DNA of 40,639 nt, from contig CAKZQZ010000086.1 in the NCBI GenBank assembly GCA_937142855.1, positions 1-40,639 on the forward strand, read 5' to 3'. This stretch comes from an uncultured Alphaproteobacteria bacterium. GTDB lineage: Bacteria; Pseudomonadota; Alphaproteobacteria; Puniceispirillales; Marisalimonadaceae. The position numbers were made by a program, and so were the translations under genes. Below the pieces are notes generated by a model. The model was not told the DNA's origin, made no database searches, and saw only the letters and a list, made by a program, of their open reading frames with translations. Below, in pieces: positions 1 to 10,396 of the stretch. The number at the start of each line of letters is the position of its first letter. Within the stretch, counting starts at the first letter, position 1.

Positions 1-87
1 AAAGGTCCTTGGAAAAATACATTTTTTGGCAATTTAGAAGATAAAGTTTCAAATTTTGCTCATGGAATTGAATTAGGTATTTATTAA
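1..87 (+). CDS. 3' end of an unidentified gene
   Basis: An open frame enters from the left edge and ends with TAA at 85-87, giving the last 28 residues of a protein that finishes FAHGIELGIY. The tail is too short for me to recognise a family. Its stop codon overlaps the stop of the convergent dehydrogenase gene: both use the palindrome TTAA at 84-87. That tight convergence is seen elsewhere in this segment (33776-33779), which supports it being a real gene end rather than a chance frame. Confidence 0.45.
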   Translation, partial: KGPWKNTFFGNLEDKVSNFAHGIELGIY

Positions 88-932
88 TCTTCATTAGGAT
101 ATTTAGGTATATTTTTTAAACCCCTTAATAAAGCTTTTTGGAAATTGATCATATCATCACTAATTTTGCTTTGAGTGTTTTCCAGTCCATCTATGAAGCT
201 TTTAACGTCCTTTTCTAATATTGCTATTGTATTATCGTTATTATAACTTTCTTTTGCCCAATCAATTTTATTTAAATTATCGCTAAACCAATTCTTTCCT
301 GATGAACAATTAAGAATGTTTAGTAATTGCTCAGAGGATATATTTAAATTTTTTGCCTCTGATAAAACATGTCTAACAGCTAATACCGAACATGATGCAA
401 CAAAATTATTCAATACTTTTATAGACATTCCAGAACCAAAATCACCAATATGATGTATTTTTTCTCCTAAAATATTTAAAATTGGTAAAATTTTTTCAAA
501 GTCATTTGAGCTTGAACCAACCATAAATGTTAGAGTTGCATCCTTTGCTTTCATTGGCGCGCCAGACATGGGAGCTTCTATCATTTTAATATTTGGAGGT
601 TTTTTGTTAAAAAATTCTTTTAGAAATGCAGGTGATAATGTTGAGCAGATCACAAGTATTTTAGGTGTATTAGTTTTAAACAGCCCATCTTGACCTTCAC
701 ATAATTCAAGTGTTTGATTTATATCTCTTACTATACTAAATATGATATCACTTTTAGCAAAAAATTCTTTTTTAGACTTAATGAAATTATTTTTAACTGT
801 AGGGAAAAATTTCTCATGTTTTATATCATATCCATATGCATTAATATTATTTTTTAACAGAACTTCTAACATTGGTAATCCCATTGTTCCGCAGCCTGCA
901 ACGCCAACACTCAATGATAAAATATTACTCAT
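84..932 (-). CDS. 3-hydroxyisobutyrate dehydrogenase-family NAD(P) oxidoreductase
   Basis: This is a beta-hydroxyacid dehydrogenase-type enzyme that probably oxidises a small hydroxy acid or reduces a semialdehyde with NAD(P); the substrate cannot be told. The N-terminus carries a Rossmann dinucleotide site (GVAGCGTMGLPM), then the family substrate-site motif EAPMSGAP, and the GSGMSIKVLNN segment that holds the catalytic lysine. Length (about 282 aa) is normal. The open frame can extend to a TTG at 944, but the ATG at 930-932 is better placed: it has GAGG about 7 nt upstream. The gene diverges from the MaoC-type gene at 1021 and converges on a gene leaving the left edge, so it appears to be transcribed alone. 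Confidence 0.85.
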   Translation of the reverse strand: MSNILSLSVGVAGCGTMGLPMLEVLLKNNINAYGYDIKHEKFFPTVKNNFIKSKKEFFAKSDIIFSIVRDINQTLELCEGQDGLFKTNTPKILVICSTLSPAFLKEFFNKKPPNIKMIEAPMSGAPMKAKDATLTFMVGSSSNDFEKILPILNILGEKIHHIGDFGSGMSIKVLNNFVASCSVLAVRHVLSEAKNLNISSEQLLNILNCSSGKNWFSDNLNKIDWAKESYNNDNTIAILEKDVKSFIDGLENTQSKISDDMINFQKALLRGLKNIPKYPNED

Positions 933-1020
933 ATTTAACCTCAAACATTTATCTACCTTAACTTGTTTTAGATGATTATTTTCAATATATTAATCTATAT
1001 TTTAAAAAAGGAATACAAAA

Positions 1021-1878
1021 GTGAATAATGTTGACATTAATATTAATGATCTTAAGGCTTGGATTGGTAATGAGGAAGTTGCCTATGATGAGGTGTCAGT
1101 TAATTTAGAAAAAAAATTTAGGGCTACCATAGATGAAGATCCTGGTTCGCCACAAAAAGGTGAAATAGCCTCCTCAGGAATACATTGGACTCTTGCCCCA
1201 GCAATAGTCAAATCATCTCTTTTAGGAAAAGACTCTCATCCTGCAAAAGGAGAATTTTTACCACCGGTTCCATTACCACGGAGAATGTGGGCAGGGTGCC
1301 AAACAAAATTTTTTAAACCATTATTGATTGGTGATGAAATTAAAAAGGTATCATCTATTTTTGATGTTAATTTAAAAAACGGTAAATCTGGTCTACTTTG
1401 TTTTGTAAAAGCCAAGTATGAATTTTATGTGAATAATGAATTAGTGATAGAAGAGTTTCACGACATTGTTTATAGAGATTACCTTAAACAAGATAAAAAT
1501 ATTAGGAAATTAAATATATTACCTGGTTTTGATCCAGTTTATAAAGAAAAAATTCATACTCATCCTACTATGCTATTTAGATATTCTGCCATAACATTTA
1601 ATGGCCATAGAATACATTATGATTATCCATATTCAACACATGAAGAAGGTTATAAAGATTTAGTTTTTCATGGACCATTACAGGCCACTCTAATGCTAAG
1701 AGCAGCTGAAAAATACAAAAACAAAAAGGTAACACAATTTGCTCACAAAGGTATTGCTCCAGTATATGCTAATCAGGATTTGTATGTAACTATAGAACAT
1801 AAACCTAAGGGAGATATTATCTGCTATACAAGTACGGACGATGCGGGTATTACAATGGAAGCAGAAGCATTTTTTTAA
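1021..1878 (+). CDS. MaoC/FAS1-like acyl-CoA dehydratase (mesaconyl-CoA hydratase-like)
   Basis: A 285-residue double hot-dog protein of the FAS1-like dehydratase/MaoC group. The C-terminal half has the signature YSAITFNGHRIHYDYPY followed by HGPLQATLML, typical of 3-methylfumaryl-CoA/mesaconyl-C4-CoA hydratases and HTD2-like enzymes. The likely reaction is reversible hydration of an alpha,beta-unsaturated acyl-CoA; the exact substrate is not readable from sequence. It starts with GTG at 1021, with AAGGA about 10 nt upstream. The glutathione reductase gene follows after 13 nt with its own GGAG site, so the two are probably co-transcribed, though no metabolic link is obvious. Confidence 0.75.
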   Translation: MNNVDININDLKAWIGNEEVAYDEVSVNLEKKFRATIDEDPGSPQKGEIASSGIHWTLAPAIVKSSLLGKDSHPAKGEFLPPVPLPRRMWAGCQTKFFKPLLIGDEIKKVSSIFDVNLKNGKSGLLCFVKAKYEFYVNNELVIEEFHDIVYRDYLKQDKNIRKLNILPGFDPVYKEKIHTHPTMLFRYSAITFNGHRIHYDYPYSTHEEGYKDLVFHGPLQATLMLRAAEKYKNKKVTQFAHKGIAPVYANQDLYVTIEHKPKGDIICYTSTDDAGITMEAEAFF

Positions 1879-1891
1879 TTTTGGAGTTTAA

Positions 1892-3250
1892 ATGTCAGAA
1901 TTTGATTATGACCTTATAGTTATTGGCGCTGGTTCAGGTGGAACAAGGACAGCAAGGATTTCTGCATCTTATGGTGCTAAAACCCTTGTAATTGAAGGTG
2001 ATAGAGCAGGTGGAACTTGTGTCCTGCGTGGTTGTGTACCTAAAAAATTACTAGTTTATGCATCACAATTTTCAGAACAAGTGTCTGATGCAGAAGGCTT
2101 CTGTTGGCAAATTAATAGTTTTAAAAGTAATTGGTCTGATCTTATTAAAAAGAAAAATAAAGAGCTTGATAGATTGCATGAGATTTACGTAAATCTCATA
2201 AAAAACTCTGGTTGTGATTTAATCTCAGGTTGGGGCAAAGTTATAGGTCCAAATAAAGTTTCAATAAAAAAAAATGATGGAGAAGTTTTAGAATTTTCCT
2301 CAAAGAAAATAATGATTGCAGTAGGTGGTGAGTCATCATTTCCTAAATTTGAAGGTAATCAGTTTATGATTAATTCAGACCATGCTTTAGATTTAAATAA
2401 ACTTCCTAAATCTATAGCAATATATGGATCTGGCTATATTGCTGTTGAATTTGCAGGAATTTTTAATGGTTTTGGTGTTGACACGCATCTTATTTTTAGA
2501 GCCAACAACGCACTAAGAGGATTTGATAGTGACTTGAGACAACATCTCATGACATCAATGAAACAAAAAGGAATTACCATACACAATAATAATACAATCT
2601 CAGAAATAGAAAAAACCAAAGAAAGCTTTAAAGTTAGTTTATCAAGTGGTCAAGAATTATCAGTGGAAATGGTAATGGGAGCTACAGGAAGGGTTCCTAA
2701 AGTTTCTGGTTTAGGATTAAAAAATGTTGGAGTTCAATTAGGTCAACGAGGCGAAATACTCGTTAATAAATTAAATAAAACTAATATCAAATCAATTTAT
2801 GCAATTGGTGATGTAACAGATAAAATAACGCTGACACCAGTGGCAATTGCTGAAGGTCATGCCTTTGCTGACAGAGAGTATGGTGGAATTAATAGATTTA
2901 TTTCCTATGATAAGGTTCCTAGTGCAGTTTTTAGTCAACCGTCAATAGCTGTCGTTGGCTTGAATTATGAAGAAGCTAAAAAGCAAAATATTAATGTTAA
3001 AGAGTATAAAAGTGAATTTAGAGCTCTTAAAAATACTATTAGCGGCAACTTAGAAAGAACATTAATGAAATTAGTTGTTGATCAAGATACGCAAAAGGTA
3101 ATTGGAGCGCATATGATTGGTCCGGATGCTGCTGAGATTATTCAAGGTATAGCTATTGCCATAAAAGCTGGAGCCTTAAAATCAGATTTTGATAGTACAA
3201 TTGGAATCCACCCTTCAGCTGCAGAAGAATTTGTTACTATGAGATCCTAA
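1892..3250 (+). CDS. gor: glutathione-disulfide reductase
   Basis: Cytosolic flavoprotein that reduces glutathione disulfide with NADPH. The 452-residue protein has the FAD site VIGAGSGG near residues 10-17, the redox-active pair C43/C48 in GGTCVLRGCVPKK, a second nucleotide-binding fold (IYGSGYIAVEFAG), the FAD-contacting YAIGDVTD segment and the C-terminal dimer motif GIHPSAAEE with the catalytic His-Glu pair. GGTCVLRGCVPKK separates glutathione reductase from lipoamide dehydrogenase. The ATG at 1892 follows GGAG. In the same window are glutathione-linked partners: a monothiol glutaredoxin (11939) and, in the transferred region, a glutaredoxin-like fusion. Confidence 0.93.
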   Translation: MSEFDYDLIVIGAGSGGTRTARISASYGAKTLVIEGDRAGGTCVLRGCVPKKLLVYASQFSEQVSDAEGFCWQINSFKSNWSDLIKKKNKELDRLHEIYVNLIKNSGCDLISGWGKVIGPNKVSIKKNDGEVLEFSSKKIMIAVGGESSFPKFEGNQFMINSDHALDLNKLPKSIAIYGSGYIAVEFAGIFNGFGVDTHLIFRANNALRGFDSDLRQHLMTSMKQKGITIHNNNTISEIEKTKESFKVSLSSGQELSVEMVMGATGRVPKVSGLGLKNVGVQLGQRGEILVNKLNKTNIKSIYAIGDVTDKITLTPVAIAEGHAFADREYGGINRFISYDKVPSAVFSQPSIAVVGLNYEEAKKQNINVKEYKSEFRALKNTISGNLERTLMKLVVDQDTQKVIGAHMIGPDAAEIIQGIAIAIKAGALKSDFDSTIGIHPSAAEEFVTMRS

Positions 3251-3352
3251 AAATGATTATAAAACTGATTATTTGAAGAATATTATAAATTCTGTTATTT
3301 GGTTTATTAGATTCAAATTATTAAATAGCTCTTAAATTAAAAGGAAAAAATA

Positions 3353-4738
3353 ATGATTGATTGGAAAATAGATTCATGGAGACAGTTTCCTATAAAACAA
3401 GTTCCTGAGTATAGTGATGTATCTAGTGTCACCAGAGTTGAAAAAGAGCTATCTGTTAGACCTCCTTTAGTTTTTGCTGAAGAAGCAAGAAGATTAAGAA
3501 AAAGAATGGCCGATGTTGCAGAAGGTAAAGCTTTCTTGTTACAGGGTGGTGATTGTGCTGAATCTTTTGCAGAACATAACGCAAACAATATAAGAGATAG
3601 TTTTAGAGTTTTGTTACAAATGGCAGTAGTATTAACTTTTGGATCTGCACTTCCAGTAATTAAAATAGGTAGACTCGCAGGTCAATATTCTAAACCTAGG
3701 TCTTCACCATTTGAAGTTGTTAATGATATATCATTACCAAGTTATAGAGGTGACATGGTGAATGATATGGCGTTTGAACAAGATGCTAGAAAACCTGATC
3801 CTGAGCGCTTAATTAAAGTTTATGATAAATCTGCGGCAACTTTAAATTTGTTAAGAGCATTTGCAGGAGGAGGTATGGCTGACCTTACTAAATTACATGA
3901 ATGGAACTTAGAATTTGTAAGAGGAACAAAAGCGGCTGAGAAATATAAAGAGCTTGCTGCTAAAATTACTTCATCTCTTGAGTTTATGAAAGCATGTGGA
4001 ATGACACCAGAAAATACTCAGCAACTAAAAGAGACAGAATTTTATACTTCTCATGAAGGATTGTTACTAAATTACGAAGAAGCTTTAACAAGAAAGGATA
4101 CAATAACTGAAGAGAAAGGTTGGTTTGCAACCTCTGCACATATGTTATGGATTGGTGATAGAACAAGAGGTATAGATGAAGCTCATGTAGAATATATGAG
4201 AGGTATAGCGAATCCTATTGGACTCAAATGTGGCCCTTCTACAGACCCAGATGATTTGCTTAGATTAATTGAGAGACTTAATCCGTTAAACCAAGCAGGA
4301 AGATTAACTTTAATTGCTAGGATGGGTTCTTCTGAAATACAAAAAAAACTAAAGCCACTTATAAATGCTGTAAAAAAATCTGGTTTAATTGTTGGTTGGT
4401 GTTGTGATCCTATGCATGGTAATACCGTAAAAGCATCGTCTGGTTTTAAAACAAGAAAAATGGATGATATAATGAAAGAGGTTAGAGGTTTTTTTGAAGT
4501 TCATAATGAGATGGGTACTATACCTGGTGGAGTTCACTTTGAAATGACAGGTCAAAATGTTACTGAGTGTGTTGGGGGAGTTTATGAAGTTAATGAAGCT
4601 AACTTAGCAGATAGATATCATACTCATTGTGATCCAAGATTGAATGCTACTCAATCACTAGAATTAGCTTTTCTTTTGGCTGATTTGCTTTCAGAGAATA
4701 GAAGTGGTTTTAGTAATAAAATAGCGGCAATATCTTAA
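3353..4738 (+). CDS. 3-deoxy-7-phosphoheptulonate synthase, class II
   Basis: First enzyme of the shikimate pathway, joining phosphoenolpyruvate and erythrose 4-phosphate. It is the class II (plant/Mycobacterium) type: 461 residues, with C68 in GGDCAESF, the motif KCGPSTDPDDLLRLIERLNP, the metal-binding WCCDPMHGNT segment and GGVHFEMTGQNVTEC. The ATG at 3353 has AAAAGGAAAAA in front. A 102-nt gap separates it from gor and probably holds its promoter. The nicotinate phosphoribosyltransferase gene starts 10 nt after the stop, so an operon with the NAD salvage genes is likely. Confidence 0.93.
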   Translation: MIDWKIDSWRQFPIKQVPEYSDVSSVTRVEKELSVRPPLVFAEEARRLRKRMADVAEGKAFLLQGGDCAESFAEHNANNIRDSFRVLLQMAVVLTFGSALPVIKIGRLAGQYSKPRSSPFEVVNDISLPSYRGDMVNDMAFEQDARKPDPERLIKVYDKSAATLNLLRAFAGGGMADLTKLHEWNLEFVRGTKAAEKYKELAAKITSSLEFMKACGMTPENTQQLKETEFYTSHEGLLLNYEEALTRKDTITEEKGWFATSAHMLWIGDRTRGIDEAHVEYMRGIANPIGLKCGPSTDPDDLLRLIERLNPLNQAGRLTLIARMGSSEIQKKLKPLINAVKKSGLIVGWCCDPMHGNTVKASSGFKTRKMDDIMKEVRGFFEVHNEMGTIPGGVHFEMTGQNVTECVGGVYEVNEANLADRYHTHCDPRLNATQSLELAFLLADLLSENRSGFSNKIAAIS

Positions 4739-4748
4739 GGGTTTAAAA

Positions 4749-5930
4749 TTGTCAATTCGTGATAAAAAAAATAACGTAAAGATCATTAATAATAATCATT
4801 GGCCTCCTTCGCTTAGACCTACACCTGATCAACTACCTTTAGTTACTGATACATATTTTCTAAGAACTAAGGATATAATTAGTGAGTATGGTGATACGGA
4901 AGTAACTTATGCAATATTTATGAGAAGACCTGTTATTGCTGCTTTAGACCCTGCGGTTAGTTGGCTTGTTCAGATTGTAAAAGATAGAAATGGAAGCGTA
5001 AATATTAAACGTTCTTTCGAAGAAGGCAGTGACGTTGGTGCTGGTGAGCCAATGATTTATATATCGGGTTCTATGTTACTTTTGGTAGATTTAGAGACAG
5101 CATTACTTCAGAAAATAGGTGCAACATGTGTAGCAGCATATAACGCAAGGTCAATGGTTGATAGTTTAAAGAAAACATCATTTCTTGCCATGGATGCCCG
5201 TCATTGTGCTGGTTCTGATATGGCAGATCTCATGGCTTATGGAGCATATGTAGGTTCTAAAAGGGTGAAGTCAGAAACGGATGCAATTGGTTTCATTGGA
5301 TGTGCAACAGACAAAACTGCTCATTTATTTCAAAACACAAAGGGATTAGGTACAATGCCCCATGCTCTGATTGGATATGCTGGTTCAACACTAAAAGCAG
5401 CAAAAATGTTTCATTCAACATGGCCAAATCAACCTTTAACTGTCCTGATAGACTATTTTGGTAAAGAAATAACAGATGGATTAACTGTATGTAGGTCTTT
5501 TAAAAATTTGGCTGATCAAAATAAATTGTCTCTAAGACTAGATACGCATGGAGGTAGATATATTGAAGGTCTAGATGTTGCAGGATCTTATGCGGTCTTA
5601 GAGAGAAATGCACCTGAAGCAATTAGGGGCTATAGAACCGAGCAAGAGCTTAGATATTTAATTGGAACGGGTGTTTCTGCTGCAGCCGTATGGCATTTAA
5701 GAGAAATGTTAAACAATTCTGGTTTTGAAAAAGTTAAAATAGTTGCTTCTAGTGGATTTGGCCCTGAAAAATGTAAAGTTTTTGCACTCGCTAATGTTCC
5801 TGTGGATGTTATTGGTACGGGTTCTTATTTGCCAAGTAGGTGGTCAGAAACATACGCAACTGCCGATATAATCTCATACGGTGGGAAATCTCAAGTAAAA
5901 CTTGGTAGAGAATTTTTATTAAGACGTTAA
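4749..5930 (+). CDS. pncB: nicotinate phosphoribosyltransferase
   Basis: Converts nicotinate and PRPP to nicotinate mononucleotide in NAD salvage. The 393-residue protein has segments typical of the family: DARHCAGSDMADLMAYGAY, FIGCATDKTAH, the PRPP-site region RLDTHGGRYIEGLD and the C-terminal SSGFGPEKCKVFA/VIGTGSYLP glycine-rich loops. The start is TTG at 4749; TAAGGG overlapping the upstream stop gives a site about 7 nt in front, and the protein already begins as expected for the family. The next gene, nadE, takes this salvage route to NAD, so the pairing is functionally coherent. Confidence 0.88.
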   Translation: MSIRDKKNNVKIINNNHWPPSLRPTPDQLPLVTDTYFLRTKDIISEYGDTEVTYAIFMRRPVIAALDPAVSWLVQIVKDRNGSVNIKRSFEEGSDVGAGEPMIYISGSMLLLVDLETALLQKIGATCVAAYNARSMVDSLKKTSFLAMDARHCAGSDMADLMAYGAYVGSKRVKSETDAIGFIGCATDKTAHLFQNTKGLGTMPHALIGYAGSTLKAAKMFHSTWPNQPLTVLIDYFGKEITDGLTVCRSFKNLADQNKLSLRLDTHGGRYIEGLDVAGSYAVLERNAPEAIRGYRTEQELRYLIGTGVSAAAVWHLREMLNNSGFEKVKIVASSGFGPEKCKVFALANVPVDVIGTGSYLPSRWSETYATADIISYGGKSQVKLGREFLLRR

Positions 5931-5952
5931 AAAGTTAATTTACGAGTAATTA

Positions 5953-7611
5953 ATGAAAAATAATATTAATATTGCACTAGCCCAGCTAAATCCAAAAGTT
6001 GGTGATATTAAAGGAAATGTCTCAAAATTACTTAAAATTAGAAAAGATTTAGGTACAAATATAGATATCATAGTTGTACCTGAATTATACTTAACTGGTT
6101 ATCCAATTGATGATTTAGTTCTTAGAAACGATTTTTTAGAGCTTGTTGAAAATGAAATTAATAAACTTGCAAAGCTTACTGAAGATGGCAACGCTGCAAT
6201 TATAATTGGTTCTCCGAGAAAAGATGAAGGTCTCTTAAAAAACTCTGTATTTGTATTAGATGATGGAAAAATTATATCTGTTAGAGACAAACATGTTCTT
6301 CCAAATACTGGTGTTTTTGATGAACAGAGAATTTTTTCAGCTGGATCATTATCCGGTCCAGTTAAAATAAGAGGTATTTTATTTGGGTTACCTATTTGTG
6401 AAGATATTTGGACAGAAACCGTTATAGAATGTTTATATGAAACAGGTGCTGAAATAATTCTTTCGATAAATGCATCTCCTTATTCAATTAAAAAAAGTGA
6501 CCAGAGAATGTCTGTTGCTGTTTCTAGAGTGTTAGAATCTAAACTTCCTATTATTTATCTCAATAGAGTAGGAGGACAAGACGAGTTAGTATTTGATGGA
6601 GCCTCTTTTTGCTTAAATGAAAAGGGAAAATTGACTGTACAGCTAAAAGATTTTGAAGAACAAGTTTTAAAAATTGAATTAAACAAAACAGAAAACTTAT
6701 GGAAAATCAAAGATAATATTCACAAAATTTCTTCTAAGACAGAAGCTCTTTATAAATCTTTAGTTGTAAGTGTTAGAGATTATGTTCTTAATAACGGTTT
6801 CCCAGGTGTTGTTCTTGGAATGTCTGGAGGTATAGACTCTGCTTTAGTAGCAGCCATTGCTACCGATGCTCTTGGACCTAATCTTGTAAAGGCAGTAATG
6901 ATGCCAAGCCCATACACAAGTGAAGAAAGTCTAGAAGATGCTAAATTAGCATCTTCTAAGTTAGGAATTGAATATTCATACCTAGAGATAGAGAATGGTA
7001 TGAACACTATAGATAAAATTTTAACTGGTTTTAACGGCCTTAATATGCCACCAGGAATTACGGAAGAAAACATACAATCAAGATTAAGAGGTTTACTACT
7101 GATGGCCATTTCAAACAGATATGGCTTTATGGTTTTAGCTACGGGAAATAAATCAGAGTATGCAGTTGGTTATGCTACGTTGTATGGTGATATGTGTGGT
7201 GGGTTTGCTGCAATTAAAGATGTATGGAAAACTGATGTTTTTAATTTATGTAAATGGAGAAATAAGAATAAACCTATAGAGTTTTTAGGGCCAGATGGAA
7301 TGGTTATTCCAGAAAGGGTAATCACTAAACCTCCAAGTGCTGAATTAAGAGAAGATCAAAAAGACACAGATAGTTTGCCGGAGTATGATATTCTTGATGG
7401 TATTTTAAAAAAATTAGTTGAAGATAATTTATCATTAAACGAGATAGTAGATAATGGTTACAACATTGATGATGTTAAGAAGATATCCATGCTTTTATCT
7501 AGATCTGAATACAAAAGATTCCAATCAGCACCAGGGCCAAAGGTTACTGAAAAAGCTTTTGGTAGGGATAGAAGATATCCTTTAACTAGTGGTTTTAGAA
7601 ATTGGAATTAA
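5953..7611 (+). CDS. nadE: glutamine-dependent NAD+ synthetase
   Basis: Final step of NAD synthesis: amidates nicotinate adenine dinucleotide using glutamine and ATP. Two domains are visible in the 552 residues: an N-terminal nitrilase-fold glutaminase with E44 (VVPELYLTGYP), a lysine in RDKHVLPNTGVFDE and a cysteine in LPICEDIW; then an NAD synthetase domain with the pyrophosphate loop GMSGGIDSALVAAI, TGNKSEYAVGYATLYGD and the C-terminal GRDRRYPLTSGFR. Length is normal for the two-domain form. It lies 22 nt after pncB on the same strand, so salvage and last-step genes are probably co-expressed. Confidence 0.95.
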   Translation: MKNNINIALAQLNPKVGDIKGNVSKLLKIRKDLGTNIDIIVVPELYLTGYPIDDLVLRNDFLELVENEINKLAKLTEDGNAAIIIGSPRKDEGLLKNSVFVLDDGKIISVRDKHVLPNTGVFDEQRIFSAGSLSGPVKIRGILFGLPICEDIWTETVIECLYETGAEIILSINASPYSIKKSDQRMSVAVSRVLESKLPIIYLNRVGGQDELVFDGASFCLNEKGKLTVQLKDFEEQVLKIELNKTENLWKIKDNIHKISSKTEALYKSLVVSVRDYVLNNGFPGVVLGMSGGIDSALVAAIATDALGPNLVKAVMMPSPYTSEESLEDAKLASSKLGIEYSYLEIENGMNTIDKILTGFNGLNMPPGITEENIQSRLRGLLLMAISNRYGFMVLATGNKSEYAVGYATLYGDMCGGFAAIKDVWKTDVFNLCKWRNKNKPIEFLGPDGMVIPERVITKPPSAELREDQKDTDSLPEYDILDGILKKLVEDNLSLNEIVDNGYNIDDVKKISMLLSRSEYKRFQSAPGPKVTEKAFGRDRRYPLTSGFRNWN

Positions 7612-7659
7612 ATAAACTGTTATAGAATGTTTTATAATTTTGTTAATTAGGAATTAAGT

Positions 7660-8994
7660 ATGACTAAAGTTAGATTTGCGCCTAGTCCAACTGGATATTT
7701 ACATATTGGCAATTTTAGAACAGCACTTATTAACTTTTTGTTTGCAAAAAATAAAAATGGCCATTTTATGCTTAGAATAGATGATACTGATGATGAGAGG
7801 TCATTGCCAAAATATGAAGATGCAATCAAAGAAGATTTAAATTGGATGGGAATTAATTGGAATAGTTTAGAAAAACAATCTTCTAGATTATCTTTTTATG
7901 ATCTAGCTCTTCAGAAGTTACTTGACAAAAAAAGGGCTTATCCATGTTTTGAAACTGCTGAGGAGTTATCATTAAAAAGAAAAAGACAATTATCATCAGG
8001 TAAGCCACCAATTTATGATAGGGCTGCTTTAAAATTATCAGACTCGGATATTGCAGATTTTAAGGCTAAAGGTAGAATTCCTCATTATAGATTTTTATTA
8101 GATCATTCAGATGTTAATTGGAATGATTTAGTTAAAGGTGTTAGCCAATATAATATGTCTAATTTATCAGACCCAGTGATCATTAGAGAAGATGGAAGAG
8201 TTATATATACACTTGCATCAGTTGTTGATGATATTGATTTTGAGGTAACGGATATCCTTAGAGGTGAGGATCACATGACTAATTCAGCTGCTCAGATACA
8301 GTTATTTGAAGCTTTAGAGTCTTCCCCTCCAAATTTAGGACATTTATCTTTATTAACAGATATTACTGGAGCAGGGCTCTCTAAACGTATTGGTAGTCTA
8401 TCACTGAGAGATTTAAAAACTGAAGGTTTTCAACCTATGGCCATTTCATCACTACTATCAAAAGTAGGAACATCAGATGCAGTTGATATATTTAAAGATA
8501 TAAATCAAATTATTTTTGATTTTGATATAAGTAAATTTGGAAAATCAAAGCCCAAATTTGATAAAAATGAATTAAAAGGGTTAAATTCTAAATTTTTTAA
8601 ATTACTAGATTATGCTGATATTAAAGATCAGTTAAATATATTTGATTTTGAAATAACATCTGAGTTTTGGGAGCTTATGAAAGGTAACATTGATGACCTG
8701 AGTAATCTAGAGCTATGGTGGAATATAATCTATGGTACAATAGAGCCAATTCATAATGATGAAAGTTTTATAAATACTGCTCTAGAAAGTTTGCCTGAAG
8801 GTAGATTTGATAAAAATACTTGGGCTTCTTGGATTAATATATTAACCAAAGAAACTGGAAGAAAAGGTAAAGAATTGTTTAACCCAATCAGAATGTGTTT
8901 GACAGGTCAGAGAAACGGTCCAGAAATGGCAACTTTAGTGTGGTTGATGGGAAGAGATAAGGTTATAGAAAGGCTTACTATTAAAAGTTTGTAA
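7660..8994 (+). CDS. gltX: glutamate--tRNA ligase
   Basis: Charges tRNA with glutamate. The 444-residue class I synthetase starts MTKVRFAPSPTGYLHIGN; the HIGH motif reads HIGN at residues 15-18. The KMSKS equivalent is LSKRIGSLSLRD, and RGEDHMTNSAAQ marks the connective region. The LSKR-G-SLSLRDL form and the shorter length suit the second GluRS type found in many Alphaproteobacteria, some of which have two copies with different tRNA preference; whether another exists here lies outside the window. The ATG follows TTAGGAATTAAGT. It is followed 12 nt later by cysS, giving a translation-gene run. Confidence 0.93.
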   Translation: MTKVRFAPSPTGYLHIGNFRTALINFLFAKNKNGHFMLRIDDTDDERSLPKYEDAIKEDLNWMGINWNSLEKQSSRLSFYDLALQKLLDKKRAYPCFETAEELSLKRKRQLSSGKPPIYDRAALKLSDSDIADFKAKGRIPHYRFLLDHSDVNWNDLVKGVSQYNMSNLSDPVIIREDGRVIYTLASVVDDIDFEVTDILRGEDHMTNSAAQIQLFEALESSPPNLGHLSLLTDITGAGLSKRIGSLSLRDLKTEGFQPMAISSLLSKVGTSDAVDIFKDINQIIFDFDISKFGKSKPKFDKNELKGLNSKFFKLLDYADIKDQLNIFDFEITSEFWELMKGNIDDLSNLELWWNIIYGTIEPIHNDESFINTALESLPEGRFDKNTWASWINILTKETGRKGKELFNPIRMCLTGQRNGPEMATLVWLMGRDKVIERLTIKSL

Positions 8995-9006
8995 GTAAAT
9001 TATCAA

Positions 9007-10380
9007 ATGAATAATCTAAAACTTTATAATACAGCTAATAGAAAAGTAACTGATTTTGAGCCTGTAGATAACAGGAACATAAAAATATATGCTTGTGGTC
9101 CAACAGTCTATGATTTTATCCATATTGGTAATGCCAGACCATTAGTTATATTTGATATTTTAGTAAGATTATTAAGAAAAATATATCCCAAAGTTACATA
9201 TGTAAGAAATATTACTGACATTGATGATAAAATTAATCAAAGGGCCTTTGAAGAAGGCATATCAATTTCACAATTAACTAGTAAAACAATAAAAAATTTT
9301 CATTATGATTGTGAAGCTCTAGGAAATTTAAAACCGGATTTTGAGCCTAAGGCTACTGATCATATTAATGAAATGATTGATATGATTAAAACCCTAATTG
9401 ATAGAGGCTTTGCCTATTTATCTTCAAAACATGTTATATTTTCTATTAATAAATATAAAAACTATGGATCCTTATCAGGTAGAACTTTATCCGAAATGAT
9501 ATCTGGGTCGAGAGTTAATATAGAAGATTATAAAAATAATCCTGGTGATTTCATACTTTGGAAACCATCTTCAAGTGATCAACCAGGCTGGGAGAGTCCA
9601 TGGGGAAGGGGACGTCCTGGATGGCACATCGAATGCTCGGCAATGAGTAAAAAATATTTGGGTAAACATTTTGACATACATGCTGGTGGACTTGATTTAA
9701 TATTTCCACATCATGAAAATGAAATTGCGCAATCGTGCTGTGCAAATGATACAAAAGTTATGGCAAACTTTTGGATTCATAATGGTTATGTAAATTCTGA
9801 TGGAGAGAAAATGTCTAAATCACTTGGTAATTTTATTACAATTAATGATTTACTTTCAGAATTTTCTGGAGAAACGATAAGATATGTATTAATGCAAGCA
9901 CATTATAGGGCTCCTTTAAATTTTTCAAAAAAATCTCTAGTAGAAGCTAAAAAATCATTGTCTAGACTATATAGAGCTGTAGATGGTTATCAGGTAAATA
10001 ATGAGACAGATCATGAAACAATAAGTAACCTTTATGATGATTTAAATACTCCCAAAGCTCTTGCAAGAGCTCATTATCTTGCCGACCAAGCAAACAAAGG
10101 TAGTAAAGAGTGTGCACAATTATTAAAAAATTTCAGTAAAATGCTTGGTATTTTATCTTATTCTTCTGAAGACTGGTTCAAGTCTAGAAATAATTCCCAA
10201 AACACAAAAAAATTAAATAATAAAATATCTGAGAAAGAAATTAATAAACTTATTTTAGAAAGACAAAATGCCAAACAGGAAAGAAATTTTAAAAAAGCTG
10301 ACGAAATTAGAGAAAAGCTTCTAAATTTAGAAATTATTCTTGAAGATCAACCAGGAAAAACAACGTGGAGAAAAGTTTAA
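9007..10380 (+). CDS. cysS: cysteine--tRNA ligase
   Basis: Charges tRNA-Cys. The 457-residue protein has the zinc ligand C30 in [18 protein letters not shown] with the HIGN motif at H39, the WHIECSAM zinc-site segment, [18 protein letters not shown], and the KMSKS motif as [11 protein letters not shown]. All catalytic features are in place and length is typical. The last part is lysine-rich and charged, as expected for the anticodon-binding end. The trmJ reading frame can open inside the cysS 3' end, but I place the trmJ start after the cysS stop. Confidence 0.95.
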   Translation: MNNLKLYNTANRKVTDFEPVDNRNIKIYACGPTVYDFIHIGNARPLVIFDILVRLLRKIYPKVTYVRNITDIDDKINQRAFEEGISISQLTSKTIKNFHYDCEALGNLKPDFEPKATDHINEMIDMIKTLIDRGFAYLSSKHVIFSINKYKNYGSLSGRTLSEMISGSRVNIEDYKNNPGDFILWKPSSSDQPGWESPWGRGRPGWHIECSAMSKKYLGKHFDIHAGGLDLIFPHHENEIAQSCCANDTKVMANFWIHNGYVNSDGEKMSKSLGNFITINDLLSEFSGETIRYVLMQAHYRAPLNFSKKSLVEAKKSLSRLYRAVDGYQVNNETDHETISNLYDDLNTPKALARAHYLADQANKGSKECAQLLKNFSKMLGILSYSSEDWFKSRNNSQNTKKLNNKISEKEINKLILERQNAKQERNFKKADEIREKLLNLEIILEDQPGKTTWRKV

Positions 10381-10396
10381 TACTTCTTTATTTAAT

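Noticed and set aside
10340-10396. Extended N-terminus of TrmJ from a TTG within cysS
   Set aside because: The extra 19 residues are unlike the family, and the frame is constrained by cysS; the conserved domain starts at the later ATG.
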